Shown: in pieces, positions 1-7,954 of the stretch | Numbering within the stretch: the first letter of the stretch is position 1 | Layout: the number at the start of each line of letters is the position of its first letter | From: Bradyrhizobium sp. OK095 | Lineage (GTDB): Bacteria > Pseudomonadota > Alphaproteobacteria > Rhizobiales > Xanthobacteraceae | DNA length: 64,000 nucleotides | NCBI RefSeq assembly: GCF_900109945.1 | Contig: NZ_FOBX01000003.1 | Coordinates: 248,001 to 312,000 of the forward strand | Reading direction: 5' to 3' | The notes under the pieces: model-generated | Told to the model about the DNA's origin: nothing | The model's input: only the letters and a program-made list of their open reading frames with translations | Databases searched by the model: none | Made by a program: the position numbers and the translations under genes

Positions 1-1
1 T

Positions 2-1978
2 TTCGATTCCGGCTATCCCGGTTATCGCGGCAAGATCGCGCGCGAGGCGGGGACGCTTGCCGAGATGCTGCGCGTGCACGGCTATCGCAACTACATGGTC
101 GGCAAATGGCACGTCACGCCGCTGACCGAGAGCGGCGCCACCGGACCGTTCGACGGCTGGCCGCTCGGCCGCGGTTTTGACCGCTTCTATGGCTTCCTCG
201 ACGCAGAGACCGACCAGTATGCACCCGAGCTCGTCTCCGACAACACGCATATTGATCCTCCGGGCACTTACGCCGACGGCTATCATCTGACCGAGGATTT
301 GATCGACCAGTCGATCCGTTTCATCGGCGATCATGTTGCCGATCGCCCCGAAATTCCCTGGCTGACCTGGGTCGCGCTCGGCGCCTGCCACGCGCCCCAT
401 CAGGCGCCGAAGGACATCATCACGAGCTACGACGCCTCGTTCGCGCACGGCTGGGACGTCGAGCGCGAGCAACGGCTGTCGCGTCAGAAAGCGATGGGGC
501 TGGTGCCGGAGGACACGCGCATGCCTGCACGCAACGACGGCGTGAAGGCATGGGAGGAGCATTCGGCCGACGAGCGTCGTGTCTTCACGCGCCTGCAAGC
601 AGCATTCGCCGGCATGCTCGACCATTCCGATCGCCATCTTGCACGCCTCGTCGCGTTCCTGGAAACGGCCGGTATCCGCGACAACACGGTGATTATCGTG
701 ATGTCCGACAATGGCGCGAGCCAGGAGGGCGGGGCGCTCGGCTTCGTCAACGCGATGGGTCCGTTCAATTTCAAGCCGGAGCCGATCGCGGAAAAGCTCG
801 GCCGGATCGACGATATCGGCGGGCCCGACACCCACAGCAATTTCCCGCATGGCTGGGCGATGGCCTCGAACACGCCGCTGCGCCGCTACAAGCAGAACAC
901 CCATGGCGGCGGCATCCGCGATCCCTTCGTCGTCAACTGGCCGAAGCGCATCGCAGCCAGGGGCGAGCTGCGCCACCAGTTCGTTCACGCCAGCGATCTC
1001 ACGCCAACGCTGCTCGATCTGATCGGCATCGAGGCTCCCATGACGATTGCGGGTTGCTCGCAGATGCCGCTGGAAGGCGAGAGCTTTGCGCGCTCGATCA
1101 ACGATGCGTCCGCGCCCTCAAAGGGCACGCCGCAATATTTCGAGATGTTCGGCCATCGCGGTCTCTGGCACGCCGGATGGAAAGCGGTCGCCTTCCATCC
1201 CTCGGGCACGCCGTTCGAGAAAGACAAATGGGAGCTGTTCCATCTCGATGAAGACTTCTCCGAGACCAACGATCTCGCGGCCAAGGAGCCGGAACGGCTG
1301 GCAACGATGATCGCGACATGGTGGGCGGAGGCCGAGAAGCACAAGGTGCTGCCGCTTGACGACCGCTTCGGCCCGCGCTTTGCCGAGAATGCGGCACGCT
1401 TCCACGGCGCGCGCCATCATTTCGTGTTCCATGCCGGCATGGGCCACGTGCCGACCGACGTGGCGCCCGATGTGCGCAGCCGCAGCTACACCATCGAGGC
1501 GCATGTCGAGATCGACGAGCAGGGCGCCGACGGCGTGCTGATCTCGCACGGCGACGCGACCTCAGGCTACAGCCTCTACGTCAAAGATGGCCACCTCGTG
1601 CACGATCTCAACATCGGCGGCAGCCACCAGATCGTGCGTTCTGAGCGCACAGTGCCGTCAGGCGCGCGGCGGCTCGGGGTGCACGTCGAGCGTCTCCTGC
1701 GCAAGGAGCCGCCGGCGAAGGGTTCGCGCACCGGCGTCACCGCATACACGCTGCTGATCGACGGCGAGCCGGCGGGCGCGCTCCAGACCCAGCTTGGCTT
1801 CCACACGCTGATCTCGTGGTCTGGCCTCGACATCGGCCGTGACCGCGGCAGCCCCGTCTCGCATTACGAGGCGCCGTTCGCATTCGAGGGACGGCTCTTG
1901 CGCGTCACCGTCACCATGCACAACGATCAGAAGCTCGACGGTGATGCCGTCGGCAATGCGCAGATGGCACGGCAGTAG
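2..1978 (+). CDS. Arylsulfatase-family hydrolase, 5' end outside the window
   Basis: The reading frame is open from base 2, and in-frame codons before the first visible ATG (base 65) encode a continuation of the sulfatase fold (FDSGYPGYRGKIA), so the gene starts upstream. Visible family marks are GKWH (active-site Lys and His), a CHAPH segment, and VIIVMSDNGA with the metal-binding Asp-Asn pair. The formylglycine motif CxPxR must lie in the missing part. Family members hydrolyse sulfate esters using a Ca-bound formylglycine. After about residue 440 there is an extra C-terminal part with repeated beta-rich stretches, resembling a lectin-like (concanavalin fold) addition, as in many large bacterial arylsulfatases. 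The substrate cannot be told. No signal peptide can be judged without the N-terminus. Confidence 0.85.
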   Translation, partial: FDSGYPGYRGKIAREAGTLAEMLRVHGYRNYMVGKWHVTPLTESGATGPFDGWPLGRGFDRFYGFLDAETDQYAPELVSDNTHIDPPGTYADGYHLTEDLIDQSIRFIGDHVADRPEIPWLTWVALGACHAPHQAPKDIITSYDASFAHGWDVEREQRLSRQKAMGLVPEDTRMPARNDGVKAWEEHSADERRVFTRLQAAFAGMLDHSDRHLARLVAFLETAGIRDNTVIIVMSDNGASQEGGALGFVNAMGPFNFKPEPIAEKLGRIDDIGGPDTHSNFPHGWAMASNTPLRRYKQNTHGGGIRDPFVVNWPKRIAARGELRHQFVHASDLTPTLLDLIGIEAPMTIAGCSQMPLEGESFARSINDASAPSKGTPQYFEMFGHRGLWHAGWKAVAFHPSGTPFEKDKWELFHLDEDFSETNDLAAKEPERLATMIATWWAEAEKHKVLPLDDRFGPRFAENAARFHGARHHFVFHAGMGHVPTDVAPDVRSRSYTIEAHVEIDEQGADGVLISHGDATSGYSLYVKDGHLVHDLNIGGSHQIVRSERTVPSGARRLGVHVERLLRKEPPAKGSRTGVTAYTLLIDGEPAGALQTQLGFHTLISWSGLDIGRDRGSPVSHYEAPFAFEGRLLRVTVTMHNDQKLDGDAVGNAQMARQ

Positions 1979-2005
1979 GAGCGAGGGGCGTCGCTATATC
2001 CGCGC

Positions 2006-2086
2006 CGTCATTGCGAGCGCAGCGAAGCAATCCAGACGGCCTCCGCGGAAAGATTGCTGGATTGCTTCGCTACGCTCGCAATGACG
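2006..2086. repeat. Extragenic palindromic repeat, GCGAGCG family
   Basis: Left arm CGTCATTGCGAGCG followed by AGCGAAGCAATCCAG is mirrored by CTGGATTGCTTCGCT and CGCTCGCAATGACG. The element fills the gap between two convergent genes. A second copy lies at 19398-19483. When transcribed it would form a long hairpin and could act as a bidirectional transcription stop or mRNA stabiliser (inference). Confidence 0.9.
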
Positions 2087-2130
2087 AGGTGAGAAAGGCG
2101 TGCACTCCAGACGGAAACGGGAGCAGCCCG

Positions 2131-2703
2131 TTACTTGATCTTGTCGTAGGCCGCCGCGAAATCGCCCAGCGGCATCGGGATCGCGATGGTCTCCTTGGCC
2201 ATGTTCTGGAAGGCGACCTTCAGCTGCTTGCCCGACCGCAAGGTTGCGAGCAGGTCCGGCGCGATCGGCGTCGAGGCGTAGCAGCCGCGGTTCTCGCAGG
2301 TCTGGATCTGGAGCTCGACCGCCTTGCCCTCGTCGACCTGGAGTTTTGCGCCGACGGGAAGGTTGAGGCCGAGCGGCAATTGCAACAGCGCCACCGGCGT
2401 GCGGGTGTCGGGCGCGATGCGGATGTTGACCAGGACGATGGTCTGGCCGGTCTTGGTCAGCACCGCGTTCTGCTCCATCGCGCATTCGAGCGGCGCATCG
2501 CGGCTGACGCTGGTGCAGCGAACGACCCAGCCGGCCTGCTGAGCCGGAGCACCGTCCGCCTGTGGCTGCGTCGGGGCGGGCGCGGGCTGCGCGGCCGGAG
2601 CAGCGGGCGCTGCGTTCTTCTTGGCGCCCTGCTGGGCATAAGCGGCGCCCGTCGACAACAGGAGCGCGGCAGCGAGGGCGACAAGTCTGGATTGCATGAG
2701 CAT
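2131..2703 (-). CDS. Invasion-associated locus B (IalB) family periplasmic protein
   Basis: The protein has 190 residues with a clear Sec signal peptide (VALAAALLLSTGAAYAQ), then an Ala/Pro-rich linker (residues about 25-55) and an IalB-like domain. That domain starts at GWVVRCTS and carries paired cysteines (RCTS, LECAM, CENRGCYAS). The family is named after a Bartonella protein tied to erythrocyte invasion, but in free-living and symbiotic alphaproteobacteria it is a common periplasmic protein of unknown role. A second ATG lies two codons downstream of the chosen start. It sits 63 bases after the RND pump on the same strand and might be co-transcribed with it. Confidence 0.85.
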   Translation of the reverse strand: MLMQSRLVALAAALLLSTGAAYAQQGAKKNAAPAAPAAQPAPAPTQPQADGAPAQQAGWVVRCTSVSRDAPLECAMEQNAVLTKTGQTIVLVNIRIAPDTRTPVALLQLPLGLNLPVGAKLQVDEGKAVELQIQTCENRGCYASTPIAPDLLATLRSGKQLKVAFQNMAKETIAIPMPLGDFAAAYDKIK

Positions 2704-2766
2704 GACGAAACCGCGTTGGCGTGAACCGAGGCCCCGCTGTAGCGTTGCGGGAGCCGTGGTGCAAGC

Positions 2767-5700
2767 TTACTCGGCGGCTTGCTTGACGGGGCCGTGCTCG
2801 GGCGTCTCGTGGCCTTCGTCGTCATCCGAACGGCCCCAGGCGGAGAACCAGTTGTTGAGCCTGTCGAGATAGAGATAGATGACGGGCGTCGTAAACAGCG
2901 TCAGCGCCTGGCTGACGATCAGGCCGCCGACCATGGCGTAGCCGAGCGGCTGGCGGATTTCGGCGCCGGTGCCGTGGCCGAGCATCAAGGGCACGCCGCC
3001 GAGCAGTGCTGCCATCGTCGTCATCATGATCGGACGGAAGCGCAGCAGCGCAGCCTGGCGGATCGATTCCTCCGGGGTCTTATGGTGGTCGCGCTCTGCG
3101 GCGATCGCGAAGTCGACCATCATGATGCCGTTCTTCTTCACGATGCCGATCAGCAGGATCACGCCGATCAATGCAATCAGGCTGAACTCGAAGCCGGCCG
3201 CCATCAGGATCGCGAGCGCACCGACGCCGGCCGAGGGCAGGGTCGACAGAATCGTGATCGGATGGATGTAGCTCTCGTAGAGAATGCCGAGGATCAGATA
3301 GACCACGACGAGGGCCGCGAGGATCAACAGCGGCACGGTGCCGAGCGACTGCTGGAATGCCTGCGCGGTGCCCTGGAAGCTCGAATTCAGCGTCGGCGGC
3401 GCGCCGAGATCGGCCATCGCCTTCTGCACGGCCTCGGTGGCCTGACCGAGCGCGACGCCTTGCGCAAGGTTGAAGCTGATCGTGATCGCCGGAAACTGGC
3501 CCTGGTGGCTGATCGAGAGCGGACGGACCGGATCGGTGGACCATGTCGCAAAGGTCGACAACGGGACCTGGTCACCGGTCAGCGGCGATTTCAGATAGAG
3601 CTTGTTCAGGCTCTCGAGACTGCCCTGCATCTCAGGCAAGATCTCGAGGATCACCTTGTAGGTGTTGAGCTGGGTGAAATACTGCGTGACCTGCCGCTGT
3701 CCGAAAGCGTCGTACAGGGTGTCGTCGATCAGCTGCGGCTGGATACCGTAGCGCGCGGCGGTGTCGCGGTTGATCTTGAGCTGGACCGTGGTGCCTTGCG
3801 TCTGCTGGTCGGTCGCGACGTCGCGCAGCTCCGGCAGCGTCGCCATCTTGGCGAGGATTTTTGGCGCCCAGTCGTTGAGCTCGACGAGATCGGCATCCTG
3901 CAAGGTGAATTCGAATTGCGTGCGCGTCGGCCGGCCGCCGAGCCGGACGTCCTGGGCCGCCTGCATGTAGAGGCGAGCGCCCGACACCTTCTCGAGCTTG
4001 GGACGGAGGCGCGCGATGATCTGCTGGGCCGAGGCCTCGCGGTGGTCGCGCGGCTTCAGCGTGATGAACATGTTGCCGTTGTTGCCGGCGCGGCCGCTGC
4101 CGCCGATGTTCATCGCGATCGTGGCGATGTCAGGATCTTCCATCACGATCTTGCCGAGCTCGACCTGACGGCGCTGCATCTCGGCGAAGGAAATGTCCTG
4201 AGAGGCTTCGGAGGTCGCGGTGATCAGGCCGACGTCCTGCTGCGGGAAGAAGCCCTTCGGAATCACGATGAACAAATAGACCGATAAAGCGAGCGTGGCG
4301 AAGAAGATCGTGAGCGTGGTGCGGCGCCAGGCCATCGCATGGTCGAGCACATATTCGTAGCCGCGCAGCATCCCGTCGAAGGCGGCTTCGCTCCACTGGT
4401 AGAACTTGCCGTGGGTGACCTCGCCATGGGCGCGCAGGAAGCGTGAGGCCATCATCGGCGTCAATGTCAGCGACACGAACATCGAGACGAAGATGGTCAT
4501 CGCCAGCACGACGGCGAATTCACGGAACAGGCGCCCGATGATGCCGCCCATCAGCAGCAGCGGGATCAGCACCGCGACCAGCGAGATACTGATCGAGACG
4601 ATGGTGAAGCCGATTTCCTTGGAGCCCCGGAAGGCGGCCGCCATCGGCGATTCGCCTTCCTCGATATAGCGCGTGATGTTCTCGAGCATCACGATGGCGT
4701 CGTCGACGACGAACCCGACCGCGATGGTGAGCGCCATCAGCGACAGATTGTCGAGCGAATAGCCCCATACCCACATCAGGGCGCACGCGCCCAATAGCGC
4801 CAGCGGAACCGTGATGGTGGGGATAACCGTCGCCCAGAAGCTGCGCAGGAAGACGAAGATGACCATGACCACGAGGCCGATGGTCAGGAGCAGTGTGAAC
4901 TGCACGTCCTCGACGGCGGCGCGGATCGTCGTGGTGCGATCGCTGATCACCTCGATCTTGATCGCGGGCGGGATCGCCGCGACGAGCCGGGGCAGGGTCG
5001 CCTTGATCCTGTCGACGGTCTCGATGACGTTGGCGCCCGGCTGTTTGAACACCACCAGGAACACGCCGCGCTTGCCGTTGGCCCAGGCCGCCTGCTTGGC
5101 ATCTTCAGCGCCGCTGACCGCCTGGCCGATGTCGCGGATTCGCAACGGACCGCCGTTGCGATAGGCGATGATGACGTCGTTCCAGTCCTTGGACTGGGTG
5201 AGCTGGTCGTTGGCGTAGATCGTATAGGCGCGCTTCTCGCCGTCGATATTGCCCTTGGGGCTGTCGACCGTGGTGATCGCGATCTGGCTGCGGACGTCCT
5301 CCATCGACAGGCCCTTGGCGACGAGCTTCGCCGGGTCGATCTGAATGCGGATGGAGGGCTTCTGCTGTCCGCCGATGAAAACCTGCGCGACGCCGGCGAG
5401 CTGGCTGATCTGCTGGGCGAGCTGGGCGTCGACGGCGTCGCTGACGCTGGTGAGCGGCATCGTCTCTGACGTCGCCGACAGCAGCAGGATCGGCGCGTCG
5501 GCCGGGTTGACCTTGCGATAGGTCGGCGGCGAGGGCAGGTTCTTCGGCAACTGGCCGCTGGCGGCGTTGATGGCGCCCTGCACGTCGTTGGCGGCGCCGT
5601 CGATGCTGCGGTTGAGATCGAACTGGATGGTGATCGAGGCGGTGCCGAGATAACTCGTCGAGGTCATCTGGGCGATGCCGGGGATCTGCGCGAACTGGCG

Positions 5701-5913
5701 CTCCAGCGGCTGCGCCACCGACGAGGCCATCGTCTCGGGGCTGCCGCCCGGCAAATTGGCCGTGATCTGGATGGTCGGGAAGTCCACCTGCGGCAGCGGC
5801 GCGACCGGCAGCAGGGGATAGGCGACGAGACCGACGAAGAGAATGCCGGCCATCAGCAGCGAGGTGCCGATGGGATAACGGATGAAAGGTGCCGAAATCC
5901 CGCCTTCGGTCAT
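2767..5913 (-). CDS. RND multidrug efflux transporter, MdtB/MdtC-like inner-membrane pump
   Basis: At 1048 residues this is the usual RND pump length. It shows the standard layout: N-terminal TM1, a large periplasmic loop, TM2-6, a second loop and TM8-12. TM4 carries the proton-relay pair in VGFVVDDAIVMLENI. Other family marks are the TM1-adjacent APLPQVDFPTI segment, FREFAVVLAMTIFVSMFVSLTLTPMM, and a C-terminal SGALTLFTTPVIYLYLD-like stretch (here SQALTLFTTPVIYLYLD). Such pumps are homo- or heterotrimers that expel drugs or other amphiphiles using proton motive force through an outer-membrane channel. The ATG overlaps the stop of the adaptor gene by 4 bases (ATGA), implying translational coupling. 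No TolC-like channel gene is in the window. The substrate is unknown. Confidence 0.93.
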   Translation of the reverse strand: MTEGGISAPFIRYPIGTSLLMAGILFVGLVAYPLLPVAPLPQVDFPTIQITANLPGGSPETMASSVAQPLERQFAQIPGIAQMTSTSYLGTASITIQFDLNRSIDGAANDVQGAINAASGQLPKNLPSPPTYRKVNPADAPILLLSATSETMPLTSVSDAVDAQLAQQISQLAGVAQVFIGGQQKPSIRIQIDPAKLVAKGLSMEDVRSQIAITTVDSPKGNIDGEKRAYTIYANDQLTQSKDWNDVIIAYRNGGPLRIRDIGQAVSGAEDAKQAAWANGKRGVFLVVFKQPGANVIETVDRIKATLPRLVAAIPPAIKIEVISDRTTTIRAAVEDVQFTLLLTIGLVVMVIFVFLRSFWATVIPTITVPLALLGACALMWVWGYSLDNLSLMALTIAVGFVVDDAIVMLENITRYIEEGESPMAAAFRGSKEIGFTIVSISISLVAVLIPLLLMGGIIGRLFREFAVVLAMTIFVSMFVSLTLTPMMASRFLRAHGEVTHGKFYQWSEAAFDGMLRGYEYVLDHAMAWRRTTLTIFFATLALSVYLFIVIPKGFFPQQDVGLITATSEASQDISFAEMQRRQVELGKIVMEDPDIATIAMNIGGSGRAGNNGNMFITLKPRDHREASAQQIIARLRPKLEKVSGARLYMQAAQDVRLGGRPTRTQFEFTLQDADLVELNDWAPKILAKMATLPELRDVATDQQTQGTTVQLKINRDTAARYGIQPQLIDDTLYDAFGQRQVTQYFTQLNTYKVILEILPEMQGSLESLNKLYLKSPLTGDQVPLSTFATWSTDPVRPLSISHQGQFPAITISFNLAQGVALGQATEAVQKAMADLGAPPTLNSSFQGTAQAFQQSLGTVPLLILAALVVVYLILGILYESYIHPITILSTLPSAGVGALAILMAAGFEFSLIALIGVILLIGIVKKNGIMMVDFAIAAERDHHKTPEESIRQAALLRFRPIMMTTMAALLGGVPLMLGHGTGAEIRQPLGYAMVGGLIVSQALTLFTTPVIYLYLDRLNNWFSAWGRSDDDEGHETPEHGPVKQAAE

Positions 5914-7082
5914 TCCTGTCGTACCTTGTTCTGGCTTGGATCCGAGCTTGCGACAGCCGTCGAGACGACGCTTCCGGGCTGAACCTTGAACTGGCCGCCG
6001 GTAATCACCTGCTGCCCCGGGGTCAGCCCTTCATCGACGACCGAACGACCGTCGATGGCGTAGCTGACCTTGATCTTGCGCACTTCGGCCTTGTTGTCCT
6101 GATTGACGGTATAGGCGTAGAGGCCGTTGGTCGAATGCTGGACTGCGTCATCCGGAACCACGGTCGCATCCTTCAGCGTCCGGACCAGAAGGCGCGTCGA
6201 AACCGACTGACCCGGCCACAGCGCGTGGTCCTTGTTGTCGAACACCGCCTTGAGCCGAATAGTCCCGCTGGACGTGTCGACCTGGTTGTTGATGACCGCG
6301 AGCTTGCCTTCGGCCAGCGTCTTCTTGCCGTCGGTGGTGTAGGCGATCACCTTCAGCGCGCCGGCCTTCTGGCCGTCGCTGATATAGGGCAGCTGATCCT
6401 CCGGCGCGGTGAAGATCACGGAGATCGGCTCGACCTGCGAGATCATCACGATGCCCGTTTGCGTGGAGGCGTTGACGATGTTGCCGACGTCGACCAGACG
6501 AAGGCCGGCGACGCCGGTGATCGGCGCCTTGATCTGCGTGTAATCGAGCTGGGTCTGCGCGTTGGAGATCGCGGCCTCGTCGGCGGCGATCTGGGCGGTG
6601 AGCTGGGCGACGGTGGAGCGCTGGGTGTCGACCCGCTGCGCGGTGGCGAACTCTCCGAGCTTCGTGGCGCGCTGGAGTTCGAGATTGGCGTTGGCGAGGC
6701 TGGCCTCGTCCTGCGCCTTCTTGGCCTTGGCCTGGTCGAGCGCGGCCTGGTAGGGGCGGGGATCGATCGAGGCCAGAAGCTCGCCTTCCTTGGCGATCTG
6801 GCCTTCGGTGAAGGCGATCTTGTCGATCTGGCCGTCAACCCTTGTCCGGACTTGTACGGTGTTGAAACCCTGCACCGTGCCGAGACCGGTCAGGTAGACC
6901 GGGAAATCGGCCTTCTGGACCGGTGCAACGCTCACGGGAATGGCAGGCGCGCGCGGCGGGCCTTTCTGTGCGGTCTGGGTTTTTCCGGCCTCGGGCGAGC
7001 CGTATTTCTGCCAACCGTAGTAACCCGCGATGCCCACGGCCGCGATGATGACAATCCAGAGTATCGGCCGTGATTTTTTCAT
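5910..7082 (-). CDS. RND efflux periplasmic adaptor subunit (membrane fusion protein, MdtA-like)
   Basis: The protein has 390 residues with an N-terminal membrane anchor (PILWIVIIAAVGIAGYYGW). It then shows the MFP order: lipoyl/barrel-sandwich half (VRTRVDGQIDKIAFTEGQ), an alpha-hairpin rich in Ala/Gln/Lys (about residues 115-170), the second lipoyl half (APITGVAGLRLVDVGNIV) and a beta-barrel with membrane-proximal domain. It would bridge the pump to an outer-membrane channel. It is the first gene of the minus-strand operon and overlaps the pump by 4 bases. A palindrome at 7155-7177 lies about 75 bases upstream of its start and may be its operator. Confidence 0.92.
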   Translation of the reverse strand: MKKSRPILWIVIIAAVGIAGYYGWQKYGSPEAGKTQTAQKGPPRAPAIPVSVAPVQKADFPVYLTGLGTVQGFNTVQVRTRVDGQIDKIAFTEGQIAKEGELLASIDPRPYQAALDQAKAKKAQDEASLANANLELQRATKLGEFATAQRVDTQRSTVAQLTAQIAADEAAISNAQTQLDYTQIKAPITGVAGLRLVDVGNIVNASTQTGIVMISQVEPISVIFTAPEDQLPYISDGQKAGALKVIAYTTDGKKTLAEGKLAVINNQVDTSSGTIRLKAVFDNKDHALWPGQSVSTRLLVRTLKDATVVPDDAVQHSTNGLYAYTVNQDNKAEVRKIKVSYAIDGRSVVDEGLTPGQQVITGGQFKVQPGSVVSTAVASSDPSQNKVRQE

Positions 7083-7480
7083 ATCGGCTCGTTGGCTCGC
7101 ATGCCCAAAACGACGAATTGTCGGGCAATCATAGGGTTCCAGCGCGCTTGTATATTACACGCCAAGTTCCAGTGTAAACAGCACTATCGGCTGAGAATCC
7201 TAAACAATTGGAAAGCTTTGCACTGCTTAGGCAACTGTTTGGCGCGTCGGTGTGCAGTGCTGCATTTTCCCGGCGCGAACCACCAGCGTGCAAAAATTAG
7301 GCAGCACTCGCAGACGGTGTGGACGGAGCGGAACGGGTTTGGAGGAAGGTGACGCACCGCTGGACCGGGAGCCGCAGGATTTGCGCTTTTCGAGAACGGT
7401 TCTAAGTCGGGTGGGCCGCGTTTCGGTTGTCAGGAAAATCAGCATCGGTCATATCGGCCCCGCTACAAGGGGAGCGCATG
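7083..7480. other. Gene-free region upstream of the RND operon
   Basis: No convincing gene is present. The part near 7083-7260 is more AT-rich than its surroundings and probably holds the RND promoter (reading left). It contains the palindrome at 7155-7177. The right part leads into the small gene at 7481, whose ribosome binding site AAGGGGAG is at 7467-7474. Confidence 0.5.
7155..7177. promoter_or_regulatory. Candidate operator of the RND efflux operon
   Basis: TTACAC is followed by 11 bases and GTGTAA, a perfect 6-base inverted repeat in a locally AT-rich stretch. It lies 73-95 bases upstream of the adaptor ATG. TetR/AcrR-type repressors of efflux pumps often bind palindromes of this sort, but no regulator gene is adjacent. 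The assignment rests on symmetry and position only. Confidence 0.4.
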
Positions 7481-7720
7481 ATGGATGAACTGAACGGCAA
7501 GCTGATCGCGTGTCAGATCTTGATCACGGGATTGATCGCGCGCGTCGCCAACGAGCAGCGCGATCCCTTGCGCTTCCTCACCGACTTTCGCGACGAAATC
7601 AAAGCGGTCGTCAGCGGCGTCAACATCGCCGGCATGGACAACAGCGATCGCGTGCGCGCGGTCGTGCAGAAGACCGTCGACGAATTGTTCTCGCTGATGA
7701 AGCCGCCGAGCAGCGATTGA
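7481..7720 (+). CDS. Small conserved-looking protein of unknown function (79 aa)
   Basis: The start chosen is the second of two adjacent ATGs (7478 and 7481) because AAGGGGAG at 7467-7474 gives a six-base spacing to it. The product begins MDELNGKLIACQILITGLI and is mostly helical and amphipathic with no signal peptide and no cysteine cluster. A region around VANEQRDPLRFLTDFRDEI is charged and may form a dimer helix. I do not recognise the family. It stands alone between the divergent RND operon and the iron-uptake block. Confidence 0.65.
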   Translation: MDELNGKLIACQILITGLIARVANEQRDPLRFLTDFRDEIKAVVSGVNIAGMDNSDRVRAVVQKTVDELFSLMKPPSSD

Positions 7721-7787
7721 CGGCTGCACGAGATCATGCACGAAGGCTAGTGCCGATGTGTCTGACTGCATCGATTTGTCGCGCAAG

Positions 7788-7804
7788 ATTTCAACGATTT
7801 CAAA
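7788..7804 (+). promoter_or_regulatory. Weak ICE-like (Irr) site before the first siderophore receptor
   Basis: TTTCAACGATTTCAAAA shares the AACGATT core and A/T-rich flanks of the rhizobial iron control element but matches it less well than the sites at 10447-10486. It lies about 150 bases upstream of the receptor start. It is reported only because the paralogous gene has better copies. Confidence 0.2.
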
Positions 7805-7954
7805 ATGGAAACTCTGGAATCGATATGAACTAGATAGATTCAAGTGATCTTGCCGGGACAGCTGCATTGACCTGATTTTTCGCGGTCGATAGCACCGCCT
7901 CGATGTTCGTCGCGCATGTTGCGGATCGACGAATTTGAGATGGGGTGCGTTGGA

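Noticed and set aside
2779..4287. 502-codon plus-strand frame over the RND pump
   Set aside because: Antisense to a pump with all family motifs; Arg/Asp/Gln-rich shadow translation.
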